Positions 26,484 through 37,115 of a DNA stretch of 64,000 nt are shown piece by piece. Made by a program: the position numbers and the translations under genes. How positions within the stretch are numbered: position 1 is the first letter of the stretch; every line of letters starts with the position of its first letter. The notes beneath the pieces are model-generated. The model did not search any database. It was given only the letters and a program-made list of their open reading frames with translations, and was not told where the DNA came from. The DNA comes from Desulfobulbus oralis. GTDB taxonomy: Bacteria > Desulfobacterota > Desulfobulbia > Desulfobulbales > Desulfobulbaceae. The stretch spans positions 1,649,501-1,713,500 of the forward strand of contig NZ_CP021255.1 of assembly GCF_002952055.1 (NCBI RefSeq). The letters are read 5' to 3'.

Positions 26484-28192
26484 TTCTTCAGGCCCTGAAA
26501 GACTATTACGACCGCAAGGCCGCTGACCCGGAATCGGGTATTGCGCCGCCGGGCTGGAGCGCTAAGGCCCTGCCCTTTCTCATTGTGCTCAATGCCGATG
26601 GCAGCGTGGTGAACATTGAGGACACGCAGGAAATGGACGGCAGAATGAAACGAGCAAAAGTGTTTCTTGTGCCGCAGGAAGTCAAACGTTCATCCGGGAT
26701 TGCTGCCAATTTTCTTTGGGACAACGTTGAGTATGTGACTGGCACTGTCTGCAAGGGCAAAACGACCCGGGTAGCACAGCAGTTTGCGGCTTTTCGGGAG
26801 CGTCTTGCATCTCATCAGACCCTGCCTGCCATTGACGCGGTGCTGCGTTTCCTTGCCCGACCGGACATTGACAACGCGCTCTCCCGCTTCCCCGCATGGG
26901 AAGAGGCCAAGAAAACCTGCGCCTTTCTTTCCTTCAAACTTGGCGCGACGGATACGATCATTTTTGCCGACCCGGCAGTGAAGGCTCTGGTGAACCGCAT
27001 GGCCGCACCAACGGGCAAGGCGCAAACAATCTGCCTGGTTTCCGGTCAACAGGATGCTGTGGCCAAGCTGCATCCGGCCATCAAGGGTGTTCAGGGCACG
27101 AATACCACTGGTGGCAATATTGTCTCGTTCAATTTCCCGGCGGTCTGGTCTTTCGGAAAAGAACAGGGCGCAAACGCTCCGGTCGGTGAAGCTGCAGCCT
27201 TTGCTTACACTACAGCGCTCAACACGCTTTTGGGCAGGGATTCAGCTCAAAAGCTGCGGGTGGGTGACGCCACCACCGTATTCTGGGCCGATCGGCCCTG
27301 TACCTTTGAAGATGAAATGGCTGCCTTTTTCGCCGAACCGCCCAAAGACGATCCGGATGCGCTGACAAACCATGTCGCGGCCCTGCTGCAATCAGTGGAC
27401 AGCGGCGCATTTGCCCATGATGACGAAGCTACCCGTTTTTTCGTGCTGGGTCTCTCACCCAACTCCGCCCGGATTGTCATCCGCTTCTGGCACGCGGGTA
27501 CGGTGGCGGAACTGGCCGGCCGCTTTGCCGGGTATTTCCGCGATCTGGAACTGACGCACGGCCCCAGGGACAAGGATCACCTTTCCCTGTGGCGGCTTCT
27601 GGTTGCCACTGCCGTGCAGGGCAAAACGGAAAATATCACGCCCAATCTGGCCGGCAACTTCATGCGCGCCATTCTGGAGGGCCTGCCTTTTCCCGAAACC
27701 CTGTTGGCGGCGGCGGTTCTGCGCTGCAAGGCGGAGGGTGAAGTCGGTTATCCACGCGCCAAACTGATCAAAGGCTGTCTCAACCGCAAACTGCGCCTCA
27801 ATAACCCCAACCAGGAAAGGAGTCTTACCGTGAGTCTGGACAAGGACAATCCCAATATCGGCTACCGGCTCGGGCGGCTGTTCGCCACCCTGGAAAAAAT
27901 CCAGCAGGAAGCCAATCCCGGTATCAATGCCACCATCCGCGACCGTTTTTACTCCGCCGCTTCGTGCACACCGCTGTCCGTATTCGGCAATCTGATGCGC
28001 CTCAAAAATCATCATCTCGCCAAACTGGAAAACGCTGGCCGCAGGGTCAATTTCGAGCGGCTGATTGGTGAAATTGTCAGCGGTTTTCCGGCCTTTCCCG
28101 CGCATCTTTCGCTAGATGACCAGGGCCGTTTTGCCATTGGCTACTACCACCAGCAGCAGGATTTTTTCAGCAAAAAAGTTGAAAGCAACTAA
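26480..28192 (+). CDS. cas8c: Cas8c (Csd1), large subunit of type I-C Cascade
   Basis: Cas8c recognises the PAM (usually TTC in characterised I-C systems) and stabilises the R-loop. From the ATG at 26480 the protein has 570 residues, starting MILQALKDYYDRKA with the Csd1-type segment LNADGSVVNIEDTQ, VPQEVKRSSGIAANFLWDN, and a middle GLSPNSARIVIRFW, which is well conserved in the family. Near the C terminus are NPNIGYRLGRLFATLEKIQ and the DRFYSAASCTPLSVFGNL segment. An internal start for the small Cas11c subunit is known in some I-C systems; I see no decisive internal ribosome binding site here. It is 18 bases before cas7. Confidence 0.94.
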   Translation: MILQALKDYYDRKAADPESGIAPPGWSAKALPFLIVLNADGSVVNIEDTQEMDGRMKRAKVFLVPQEVKRSSGIAANFLWDNVEYVTGTVCKGKTTRVAQQFAAFRERLASHQTLPAIDAVLRFLARPDIDNALSRFPAWEEAKKTCAFLSFKLGATDTIIFADPAVKALVNRMAAPTGKAQTICLVSGQQDAVAKLHPAIKGVQGTNTTGGNIVSFNFPAVWSFGKEQGANAPVGEAAAFAYTTALNTLLGRDSAQKLRVGDATTVFWADRPCTFEDEMAAFFAEPPKDDPDALTNHVAALLQSVDSGAFAHDDEATRFFVLGLSPNSARIVIRFWHAGTVAELAGRFAGYFRDLELTHGPRDKDHLSLWRLLVATAVQGKTENITPNLAGNFMRAILEGLPFPETLLAAAVLRCKAEGEVGYPRAKLIKGCLNRKLRLNNPNQERSLTVSLDKDNPNIGYRLGRLFATLEKIQQEANPGINATIRDRFYSAASCTPLSVFGNLMRLKNHHLAKLENAGRRVNFERLIGEIVSGFPAFPAHLSLDDQGRFAIGYYHQQQDFFSKKVESN

Positions 28193-28210
28193 CCGGGAGA
28201 AAAAACAGTC

Positions 28211-29122
28211 ATGAGTACCGAACTGCAAAACCGCTATGATTTTCTGCTTGTTTTTGACGTAAAAGACGGCAATCCAAACGGCGATCCGGATGCAGGCAAT
28301 CTGCCGCGCGTGGATGCCGAAACCGGCGAAGGACTGGTCACCGATGTCTGCCTGAAGCGCAAGGTACGCAATTATGTCCAGCTAACCAGGGCCGGCCAGG
28401 AGGACTATGATATTTTTGTCAAGGAAAAGGCCATATTGAACAACCAGATTGCCCAGGCCTACGCCGATCTGGGCATCAATCTGGACGAAGCACCAAAAAA
28501 TCCCAAGGACGGGGCCAAACGAAACACCAAGGGGCAGGGGCAGGGTTCTGAAGTGCAATCCGCACGGCAGAAAATGTGCGCACGCTATTATGACATCCGG
28601 ACCTTTGGGGCGGTCATGTCGACAGGCGCCAATGCCGGTCAGGTGCGCGGCCCGGTGCAACTGACCTTTGGCCGCTCCGTTGACCCGATTGTGACGCTTG
28701 AGCATGCCATCACCCGCATGGCGGTGGCGACCGAGGCCGAAGCGGAAAAGCAGGGCGGCGACAACCGCACCATGGGCCGCAAGAACACGGTGCCCTACGG
28801 GCTCTATGTGGCGCATGGCTTTGTCTCGCCAGCCCTGGCGCAGCAGACCGGCTTTGACGAGGATGATCTTGAGCTGCTTTGGCAGGCGCTGACTGATATG
28901 TTCGAGTATGACCGTTCCGCCGCCCGCGGCATGATGGCAACGCAGAGGCTGATCGTGTTCCGTCATGACTCGGCCCTGGGCAACGCGCACGCGCATAAGC
29001 TCTTTGAGCGGGTGAACATCAGCAGGAAAGAAGGTGTGGCCGTGCCACGCTCCTTTGCCGATTATGTCCTCAGCATCAGGCGCGAGGGCCTGAGCGGCGT
29101 GGAACTCATTGAAAAACCGTAA
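28211..29122 (+). CDS. cas7c: Cas7c (Csd2), crRNA backbone subunit of type I-C Cascade
   Basis: Multiple Cas7 copies coat the spacer part of the crRNA. The 303-residue protein opens with [20 protein letters not shown] and [19 protein letters not shown], the typical Csd2/Cas7 N terminus, and later contains [40 protein letters not shown] and [12 protein letters not shown]. Motifs and length are standard. It follows cas8c by 18 bases and precedes cas4 by 80 bases, the largest gap inside the cas operon. Confidence 0.96.
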   Translation: MSTELQNRYDFLLVFDVKDGNPNGDPDAGNLPRVDAETGEGLVTDVCLKRKVRNYVQLTRAGQEDYDIFVKEKAILNNQIAQAYADLGINLDEAPKNPKDGAKRNTKGQGQGSEVQSARQKMCARYYDIRTFGAVMSTGANAGQVRGPVQLTFGRSVDPIVTLEHAITRMAVATEAEAEKQGGDNRTMGRKNTVPYGLYVAHGFVSPALAQQTGFDEDDLELLWQALTDMFEYDRSAARGMMATQRLIVFRHDSALGNAHAHKLFERVNISRKEGVAVPRSFADYVLSIRREGLSGVELIEKP

Positions 29123-29202
29123 AGTGCGCCCTTGCCCGTCGCGCCTTGTGGCCAGCAGGGGCGGCAGGCAAAAGCTCGAGCCACCACAGCCGCAGGCATA
29201 TC

Positions 29203-29832
29203 ATGGACGAAGCCGATTTCATCCCCCTGTCCGCACTCCAGCACTATGCCTTTTGTCCGCGGCAGTGCGCGCTGATCCACCTGGAGCAGGTCTGGGCGGA
29301 AAATGCGCATACGGTCGAGGGCCGGATCCTGCACGAAACGGCCCACAGCGGCGAAAGCCGGATGCGGGACGGCCTGCGGCAGGTCACGGATCTGCCGTTG
29401 AGGTCTCAGGCCCTGGGCGTGAGCGGCCGGGCGGATGTGGTGGAATTCCACCGGGAAGGCTCGGGCTGGCGGCCCTATCCGGTGGAATACAAAAAGGGTG
29501 CGCCCAAAGGTCATGCCGGAGCCGACGCCGTGCAGCTCTGCGCCCAGGCCATCTGTCTGGAAGAAATGCTGGGTCTCTGCCTGAGCGAAGGGGCGGTGTA
29601 TTACGGCGAAGCGCACCGGAGGCGCCTGGTCGCGCTGGATGCGGGACTTCGCGACAAAACCGCTGCAACTGCCCGGGCGGTGCACGAGCTGCTGGCAAGC
29701 GGCCAGACGCCGCCACCACGGAAACAGCCCCATTGCCAGTCGTGCTCGCTTATGCAAATCTGTATGCCGGAGCTGGTGGCTGCGCCGCATCGGGCAGCGC
29801 AGTATCTGCACAGCCTGTGGCATGAGCCATGA
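29203..29832 (+). CDS. cas4: Cas4, RecB-type nuclease for spacer processing
   Basis: Cas4 trims prespacers and ensures PAM selection and orientation with Cas1-Cas2. The 209-residue product has the first iron-sulfur cysteine in YAFCPRQCALIH, the nuclease residues in SGRADVVEF and YPVEYKKG, and the C-terminal cluster CQSCSLMQIC. The ATG at 29203 (MDEADFIPLSALQHY) gives a family-like N terminus; the longer upstream frame has no site. Its stop overlaps the cas1 ATG by four bases. Confidence 0.95.
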   Translation: MDEADFIPLSALQHYAFCPRQCALIHLEQVWAENAHTVEGRILHETAHSGESRMRDGLRQVTDLPLRSQALGVSGRADVVEFHREGSGWRPYPVEYKKGAPKGHAGADAVQLCAQAICLEEMLGLCLSEGAVYYGEAHRRRLVALDAGLRDKTAATARAVHELLASGQTPPPRKQPHCQSCSLMQICMPELVAAPHRAAQYLHSLWHEP

Positions 29833-30860
29833 AACGCCATCTCAATACGCTTTTTGTCACCACCCAGGGCGCCTGGTTGTCCAAGGACGGCGAGTGCATC
29901 GTCCTGAGTCTGGAAGGCAGGGAACTGGGCAGAATTCCCATTCACACGCTGGGGGCCCTGGTCTGTTTCGGCCGGGTGATCTGCAGCCCCTTCTTACTGG
30001 ATCACTGTGCGCAAAACGGTGTGACCGTGTCGTGGTTGACGGAACATGGCCGCTTCATAGCCACTCTGCAGGGACCGACCACCGGCAATGTGCTCCTCAG
30101 GCGGGAGCAGTACCGGCTGGCAGACGATGAAGCGGCAGCAGCGGCTTTGGCCAGGGCCTTCATCACCGGCAAAATCGCCAACTGCCGCACCGTATTGCAG
30201 CGCAGCCTGCGGGACCGCCCCCAGGATCATGGGGATGGCTCGCTGTCTCAGGCCTGCGAGGCTCTGGGGCGCTGTCTCCGGCGCCTGCCGGGAACCGAGT
30301 CGCTGGACGCGCTGCGCGGGGTGGAAGGCGAAGCGGCAACGATCTATTTTGGCGTGTTCGACCGGCTGCTCTCGCCGCAGGTGCAGGGAATCCGCTTTAC
30401 CGGTCGTAACCGAAGGCCACCGCAGGACGAGGTGAATTGCCTGCTGTCCTTTTTTTACGCACTTCTGGTCAATGATCTGCGCGGCGCACTGGAAGGGGTT
30501 GGTCTGGACCCGCAAATGGGCTTTCTGCATCGCCTGAGACCCGGCCGGCCCAGTCTGGCCCTGGACATGATGGAGGAATTTCGGCCCGTGCTGGCCGACC
30601 GGCTGGCGCTCACCCTGCTCAACCGGGGCCAACTCAGGGCCCGGGATTTCGAGCATACGGCATCTGGCGCGGTGCTGCTCAGGGAGAAGGCTCGCAAGGA
30701 GGCGCTGGTGGCCTACCAGGAACGTAAACGGGACGAGGTGCTGCATCCCTTTCTCAACGAGCGCATGACCTTGGGCCTGCTCTGGCATATGCAGGCCAGG
30801 CTTCTGGCCCGCTGCATTCGTGGCGAGCTGGACGCTTATCCGCCCTATGTCATCAGGTGA
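29829..30860 (+). CDS. cas1: Cas1, CRISPR integrase of type I-C
   Basis: Cas1 with Cas2 inserts new spacers at the leader end. The 343 residues start MKRHLNTLFVTTQGAWLSKDG, as in I-C Cas1 proteins. The catalytic site is present: the glutamate in RGVEGEAATIYFGVF, the histidine in GFLHRLRPGRPSLALDM and the aspartate/glutamates in MMEEFRP. The order cas4-cas1-cas2 and tight coupling are typical, and the adaptation genes look fully functional, consistent with the very long array beside them. Confidence 0.97.
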   Translation: MKRHLNTLFVTTQGAWLSKDGECIVLSLEGRELGRIPIHTLGALVCFGRVICSPFLLDHCAQNGVTVSWLTEHGRFIATLQGPTTGNVLLRREQYRLADDEAAAAALARAFITGKIANCRTVLQRSLRDRPQDHGDGSLSQACEALGRCLRRLPGTESLDALRGVEGEAATIYFGVFDRLLSPQVQGIRFTGRNRRPPQDEVNCLLSFFYALLVNDLRGALEGVGLDPQMGFLHRLRPGRPSLALDMMEEFRPVLADRLALTLLNRGQLRARDFEHTASGAVLLREKARKEALVAYQERKRDEVLHPFLNERMTLGLLWHMQARLLARCIRGELDAYPPYVIR

Positions 30861-31154
30861 ATGATGCTGGTTCTGGTCAGTTACGACGTCAATACGGAAG
30901 ATGCGGCCGGCCGGCGGCGACTCCGCCGTATTGCCCGGAAGTGCTGCAGTTGGGGCCAGCGGGTGCAGTACTCGGTCTTTGAATGCAGCCTGACGCCAGC
31001 CCAGTGGACAGCTCTGCGCGCCGCACTGATCAGTGAGATGGACGAGGACAAAGACAGCCTGCGCTTTTACTTCCTGGGGGCATCCTGGCGTGGCAAAATC
31101 GAGCATGTAGGTGCCAAACCGGCCTACGATCCGGAAGGGCCGCTGATTTTCTGA
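30861..31154 (+). CDS. cas2: Cas2, CRISPR adaptation protein
   Basis: The 97-residue ferredoxin-fold protein begins MMLVLVSYDVNTED with the conserved aspartate in SYDV, followed by RRLRRIARKCCSWGQRVQYSVFEC, the usual dimer interface. Cas2 bridges two Cas1 dimers in the integration complex. Two ATG codons in tandem (30861, 30864) directly follow the cas1 stop. It is the last gene before the leader. Confidence 0.97.
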   Translation: MMLVLVSYDVNTEDAAGRRRLRRIARKCCSWGQRVQYSVFECSLTPAQWTALRAALISEMDEDKDSLRFYFLGASWRGKIEHVGAKPAYDPEGPLIF

Positions 31155-31420
31155 GGCAGGTGAGGCAGCCTTTATCAAGGAAAAGCCTTGGGCACTGCTT
31201 CCCGGAGACTCAAATTTGCCATGGGGCTGTTGACCAGGACTGCGGGAACCTGAAGCTGGCTCAATTGCATGGGGAGGTCCACGATCAAGATAATAGATTG
31301 AGATTGCAACGTTTTTTTTGCTAAGACCCACAAAGGGGACAGGATGATCTGCGTTTTGTCGCCGGTTCCCCGCAAAGATCTCCAAAACGCATATGATTTT
31401 GCGGAATTATCACCGCAACC
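31155..31420 (+). promoter_or_regulatory. CRISPR leader with candidate promoter
   Basis: These 266 bases between cas2 and the first repeat hold no gene. They are more AT-rich than the cas genes and include a run of eight T near 31312-31319. A possible promoter is TTGCAT (31265-31270), 18 bases, GATAAT (31289-31294), which would start the pre-crRNA about 120 bases before repeat 1. Its place next to cas2 fixes array polarity: newest spacers are at the left. Confidence 0.75.
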
Positions 31421-34400
31421 GTCGCCCCTTCACAGGGGCGTGAATTGAAACCTGTCGCAAGGGAGAGGGAACAGGATGGCTATCCTGTCGCCCCTTCACA
31501 GGGGCGTGAATTGAAACCCAAAGACAATCAAGCATTTCAAAATCTCGATTGGTCGCCCCTTCACAGGGGCGTGAATTGAAACATCATGTACGATATGCAT
31601 GCTGAAGAAGCAAAAAGGTCGCCCCTTCACAGGGGCGTGAATTGAAACTATGCTTGTACTCGAAAAGAACGGGTACATCATAGGTCGCCCCTTCACAGGG
31701 GCGTGAATTGAAACGTGTAGTACCTGTCAGCACAATACTGGCACACAAGTCGCCCCTTCACAGGGGCGTGAATTGAAACATCGGCTCCTGGCAGACCCTC
31801 TGGGAAGTCCTGGACGTCGCCCCTTCACAGGGGCGTGAATTGAAACAAAAAGCGTGTGGACAGGTGTCATACCAGGCGTGTCGCCCCTTCACAGGGGCGT
31901 GAATTGAAACCGTGGACGAGTCCGCCTACACACTACACCAGCGCGTCGCCCCTTCACAGGGGCGTGAATTGAAACATTTTGCAAAGTCCAAATCTCCGTT
32001 TTATCCCTCGTCGCCCCTTCACAGGGGCGTGAATTGAAACGTATAAATCGCCCCCAGGTATAACCACCCACCATGGTCGCCCCTTCACAGGGGCGTGAAT
32101 TGAAACTTTGGCAGTGCTCCAACCAGCGGAGCACGCGGATAGAGTCGCCCCTTCACAGGGGCGTGAATTGAAACCCCTAATAACTCATAAAAAACCTCCT
32201 GCGGCCACAGTCGCCCCTTCACAGGGGCGTGAATTGAAACACCGTCGTGCCGCGATGGGTTTGAACACGACCTCCGTCGCCCCTTCACAGGGGCGTGAAT
32301 TGAAACCTCGCCATCATCTCGATCCTGGTGGCGCTCTGCAGGGTCGCCCCTTCACAGGGGCGTGAATTGAAACGACGAGCTTGCAGCGGTGGCGGATCAG
32401 GAATGGCTGGTCGCCCCTTCACAGGGGCGTGAATTGAAACTGCACCCCGATTTTCCGGGCCATGCTGGACGCCGCGGTCGCCCCTTCACAGGGGCGTGAA
32501 TTGAAACCTGCATCGTGCCTGGGACTGCCATGATCTGACGCGTCGCCCCTTCACAGGGGCGTGAATTGAAACCCGGCCCTCTGTGGCCAGTTGTGCCGGG
32601 GTGCGCGTCGCCCCTTCACAGGGGCGTGAATTGAAACCCAAATGGCGGCCCGGCGAGGTCAGCGTTACGCCCAGTCGCCCCTTCACAGGGGCGTGAATTG
32701 AAACAATTTTTGAATTAATCCATAATCCTAGTAAACTAGTCGCCCCTTCACAGGGGCGTGAATTGAAACCACCCTGAAGATGATACAAAGTGATATTGCA
32801 CAACCGTCGCCCCTTCACAGGGGCGTGAATTGAAACACATATCAAGAGATGAAAAGTATGCAGGATTTAGCGTCGCCCCTTCACAGGGGCGTGAATTGAA
32901 ACTTGGAAGACAATCCTAACTGGTACTGCACGGAGCGTCGCCCCTTCACAGGGGCGTGAATTGAAACCCGAAAAGAATTTAATTACCAGCCAGTATATAC
33001 AGTCGCCCCTTCACAGGGGCGTGAATTGAAACCTGAATTTGCTCATAAACAACACTACTCATCCGACGTCGCCCCTTCACAGGGGCGTGAATTGAAACCC
33101 GTTTGTCGGAACGGGAAGTTCCCATTCCACCGTCGCCCCTTCACAGGGGCGTGAATTGAAACGGACTGCTCTATGTACTGCTCCCAAAGCCAGTCCCGTC
33201 GCCCCTTCACAGGGGCGTGAATTGAAACGCGAACATATTATACCTCCGGCGGGTAGCCCCGCGGGTCGCCCCTTCACAGGGGCGTGAATTGAAACAGTAG
33301 GTCCAAGAGTTCGCCCATGGTTTGGGCGAAGTCGCCCCTTCACAGGGGCGTGAATTGAAACATCTCCTTGGGCTTATTGCCCAAGGAGATACGGGGTCGC
33401 CCCTTCACAGGGGCGTGAATTGAAACGCCCATGGTTTGGGCGAACTCGTTCTCAAGCGATGGTCGCCCCTTCACAGGGGCGTGAATTGAAACAAAAATTT
33501 GAATTAATCGATAACGCTAGCTTGCGTCGCCCCTTCACAGGGGCGTGAATTGAAACCCGGAACCTTTTTATAAGTTATTTCAACTCGTAAAGTCGCCCCT
33601 TCACAGGGGCGTGAATTGAAACTTTGATGTTTTTCCGGACTGCGTCGGAAATCCCGGTCGCCCCTTCACAGGGGCGTGAATTGAAACCCGGTACTGGGAA
33701 TCCCAGGCCCGGGAATTCCCAGTCGCCCCTTCACAGGGGCGTGAATTGAAACCTTCTCCCAAACAGAGTAAACGAGAAAAAGAAGCGTCGCCCCTTCACA
33801 GGGGCGTGAATTGAAACGCAGGTGCTTAAACGCAATTATGGGGGGCAGTTGGGTCGCCCCTTCACAGGGGCGTGAATTGAAACCACGCCCATTAAATTCG
33901 AGGGCCGGCTCCTGCAGGTCGCCCCTTCACAGGGGCGTGAATTGAAACTCTTTGGTTCACCCATGCACGTACGGACAAGGACGTCGCCCCTTCACAGGGG
34001 CGTGAATTGAAACTTTGTATCCTGTTACCATTATATATAGTGTACTTGTCGCCCCTTCACAGGGGCGTGAATTGAAACACGAGTACCGGATGAACCAGGA
34101 CTTGCCGATTCTGGTCGCCCCTTCACAGGGGCGTGAATTGAAACTTTTGCTTGTGACTGTCACAAGCAATCATGGGACCGTCGCCCCTTCACAGGGGCGT
34201 GAATTGAAACACGATATCGATCGGGCCTGTGCATAGTGTGGTGGGTCGCCCCTTCACAGGGGCGTGAATTGAAACTGCGCCTGTACCTGTGCCTGTTGCT
34301 GCACCGGAGGCGTCGCCCCTTCACAGGGGCGTGAATTGAAACAGCCCCGGAGGAAGACTGGTGATGGCGTCGGAACGTCGCCCCTTCACAGGGGCGTGAA

Positions 34401-36099
34401 TTGAAACCTTTGCCATAAAACCAAAGCACACCGAGAAGTTGTGTCGCCCCTTCACAGGGGCGTGAATTGAAACCGCGCAATGCTCACACCATACTTGCTC
34501 TCCTTCATCGTCGCCCCTTCACAGGGGCGTGAATTGAAACTTGATGTACCAGTCACTGTGCTTCATGGTAGTCTCGTCGCCCCTTCACAGGGGCGTGAAT
34601 TGAAACTGCTGAATAGTGGGAATTCCCGCTCTTGATAACGTCGCCCCTTCACAGGGGCGTGAATTGAAACATTATAAACCAGCATAAGGCAATGGAGGGA
34701 ATGTCGTCGCCCCTTCACAGGGGCGTGAATTGAAACTTGAAGGATTCTGCCTATTTTACAGGACACCCTGGTCGCCCCTTCACAGGGGCGTGAATTGAAA
34801 CGTCAAAACAATATTGACTGGACGATATATGATATGTCGCCCCTTCACAGGGGCGTGAATTGAAACCAAAGACAATCAAGCACATCAAAGTCCCGATTGG
34901 TCGCCCCTTCACAGGGGCGTGAATTGAAACCCACAAGAGCGTGCGCCCTATGATGTACCCTTTGTCGCCCCTTCACAGGGGCGTGAATTGAAACATGAGT
35001 TCGAACAACCGCAACTGACGCCGGCGATGGTCGCCCCTTCACAGGGGCGTGAATTGAAACGTTCGAGATGATTTCAAAGAAATATCTCAACATAGTCGCC
35101 CCTTCACAGGGGCGTGAATTGAAACTTTGAAACGGACAAACAGGGAGGATTCTGGCATGGTCGCCCCTTCACAGGGGCGTGAATTGAAACATCGTTTTAT
35201 GGCAAATATGCAGAAAAAACTATTGTCGCCCCTTCACAGGGGCGTGAATTGAAACCAATTCTTTTGGGTCGAAGGTAAAACTATCCACTGTCGCCCCTTC
35301 ACAGGGGCGTGAATTGAAACTGTTTTCTATCTTCCCAAGATACCAGTTACTAGTCGTCGCCCCTTCACAGGGGCGTGAATTGAAACCCAGAAATGGCAGG
35401 GCGACACCTGAATATGGGTGGTCGCCCCTTCACAGGGGCGTGAATTGAAACCGGTATTGGGAATCCCAAGCCCGGGAATTCCCGCGTCGCCCCTTCACAG
35501 GGGCGTGAATTGAAACATACCAGCAAAGAGAAGTACTTTGCTGGCATGAAAGTCGCCCCTTCACAGGGGCGTGAATTGAAACTGCAAGTCATGTGGGCAA
35601 GAGCACACCCGCCATCGTCGCCCCTTCACAGGGGCGTGAATTGAAACTCATTTTTTTGGCAGCTAGGATAACTAGCTGCCAGTCGCCCCTTCACAGGGGC
35701 GTGAATTGAAACATTTTTGGGAGATTTTAGCTATGTTTACGTCGAGTCGCCCCTTCACAGGGGCGTGAATTGAAACTTTTCCTAGCCGAAAATCCGCCAG
35801 ACTGGCAGAAGTCGCCCCTTCACAGGGGCGTGAATTGAAACAGGAACAAGGGCTTGAAAATATGAAAAGAATCAGTCGCCCCTTCACAGGGGCGTGAATT
35901 GAAACTGTATCAGAGTTAACAACCAGTCTGGCAGGAATAGTCGCCCCTTCACAGGGGCGTGAATTGAAACCCGGGCGTTATCAGAATTGTCAATGGTGGG
36001 CAAGTCGCCCCTTCACAGGGGCGTGAATTGAAACTGCCTTGCCCCAAGTGGGCAAGGCAACATGTATAGTCGCCCCTTCACAGGGGCGTGAATTGAAAC

Positions 36100-36198
36100 C
36101 AATCTGGGCCGATTTTTGGTCGGCCCATTTCTGGTCGCCCCTTCACAGGGGCGTGAATTGAAACCAATCTGGGCCGATTTTTGGTCGGCCCATTTCTG
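36100..36198 (+). repeat. Adjacent duplicate spacer (spacers 72 and 73)
   Basis: The 34-nt spacer at 36100-36133 is repeated without change at 36165-36198, separated by one repeat. Both contain the arms TGGGCCGA and TCGGCCCA. The likely cause is a one-unit tandem duplication by slippage between repeats. Confidence 0.97.
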
Positions 36199-36558
36199 GT
36201 CGCCCCTTCACAGGGGCGTGAATTGAAACCCCAAGAGCACTCGAAAGTGCTCTGGCATCTGGTAAGTCGCCCCTTCACAGGGGCGTGAATTGAAACAATC
36301 CATGTTAAGGGAGGAAGACCCAAATTCCTCGTCGCCCCTTCACAGGGGCGTGAATTGAAACAGTTTTAAGAATAAAATTCCACTAGCGAAAAAAGTGTCG
36401 CCCCTTCACAGGGGCGTGAATTGAAACCGGTTGGCTAAAATTTTTTCTGCAGTTTTCATAACGTCGCCCCTTCACAGGGGCGTGAATTGAAACCCAAAAA
36501 TGGGCGGACTGGAAAGACCGCCAGATTGTCGCCCCTTCACAGGGGCGTGAATTGAAAC

Positions 36559-36723
36559 CTGTGGAAAGTGCGGCCTCTAGACCCCGGGCCGGGTCGCCCC
36601 TTCACAGGGGCGTGAATTGAAACCCGTCGAAAACGACGGGAATTCCCAGTTTTCTGACGTCGCCCCTTCACAGGGGCGTGAATTGAAACCTATAGTGGGA
36701 ATTCCTTTAATCCTGCCAATACC
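36559..36723 (+). repeat. Duplicated spacer block, copy 1 (spacers 79-81)
   Basis: The 165 bases (three spacers with their two internal repeats) are identical to 36951-37115 as far as I can read. The copies are offset by 392 bases, with spacers 82-84 between them. This is a segmental duplication of six repeat-spacer units, after which the two copies kept these three spacers. Confidence 0.95.
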
Positions 36724-36950
36724 GTCGCCCCTTCACAGGGGCGTGAATTGAAACTTTTCCTGACTGAAAATCCACCAGACTGGCAGAACGTCGCCCCTTC
36801 ACAGGGGCGTGAATTGAAACTTCAAGGCACGCATCCCTACCTAGTGTATCTATCGTCGCCCCTTCACAGGGGCGTGAATTGAAACCCCACATTGCTTTCC
36901 AGTTATCCGAAAACTGGAAGTCGCCCCTTCACAGGGGCGTGAATTGAAAC

Positions 36951-37115
36951 CTGTGGAAAGTGCGGCCTCTAGACCCCGGGCCGGGTCGCCCCTTCACAGG
37001 GGCGTGAATTGAAACCCGTCGAAAACGACGGGAATTCCCAGTTTTCTGACGTCGCCCCTTCACAGGGGCGTGAATTGAAACCTATAGTGGGAATTCCTTT
37101 AATCCTGCCAATACC
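36951..37115 (+). repeat. Duplicated spacer block, copy 2 (spacers 85-87)
   Basis: This copy of 36559-36723 forms the leader-distal end of the array; repeat 88 follows and then the IS30 fragment. The final repeat shows no decay. Confidence 0.95.

Noticed and set aside
35648-35681. Hairpin spacers as transcription terminators of the array
   Set aside because: They are spacer-sized and bounded by repeats, and in S65 the T run lies before the stem rather than after it, so they are not terminators in the array direction.
31496-36892. Many short open frames on both strands inside 31.4-37.1 kb with repeated VSIHAPVKGR or NSRPCEGAT peptides
   Set aside because: They are translations of the CRISPR repeat and spacers, not genes.
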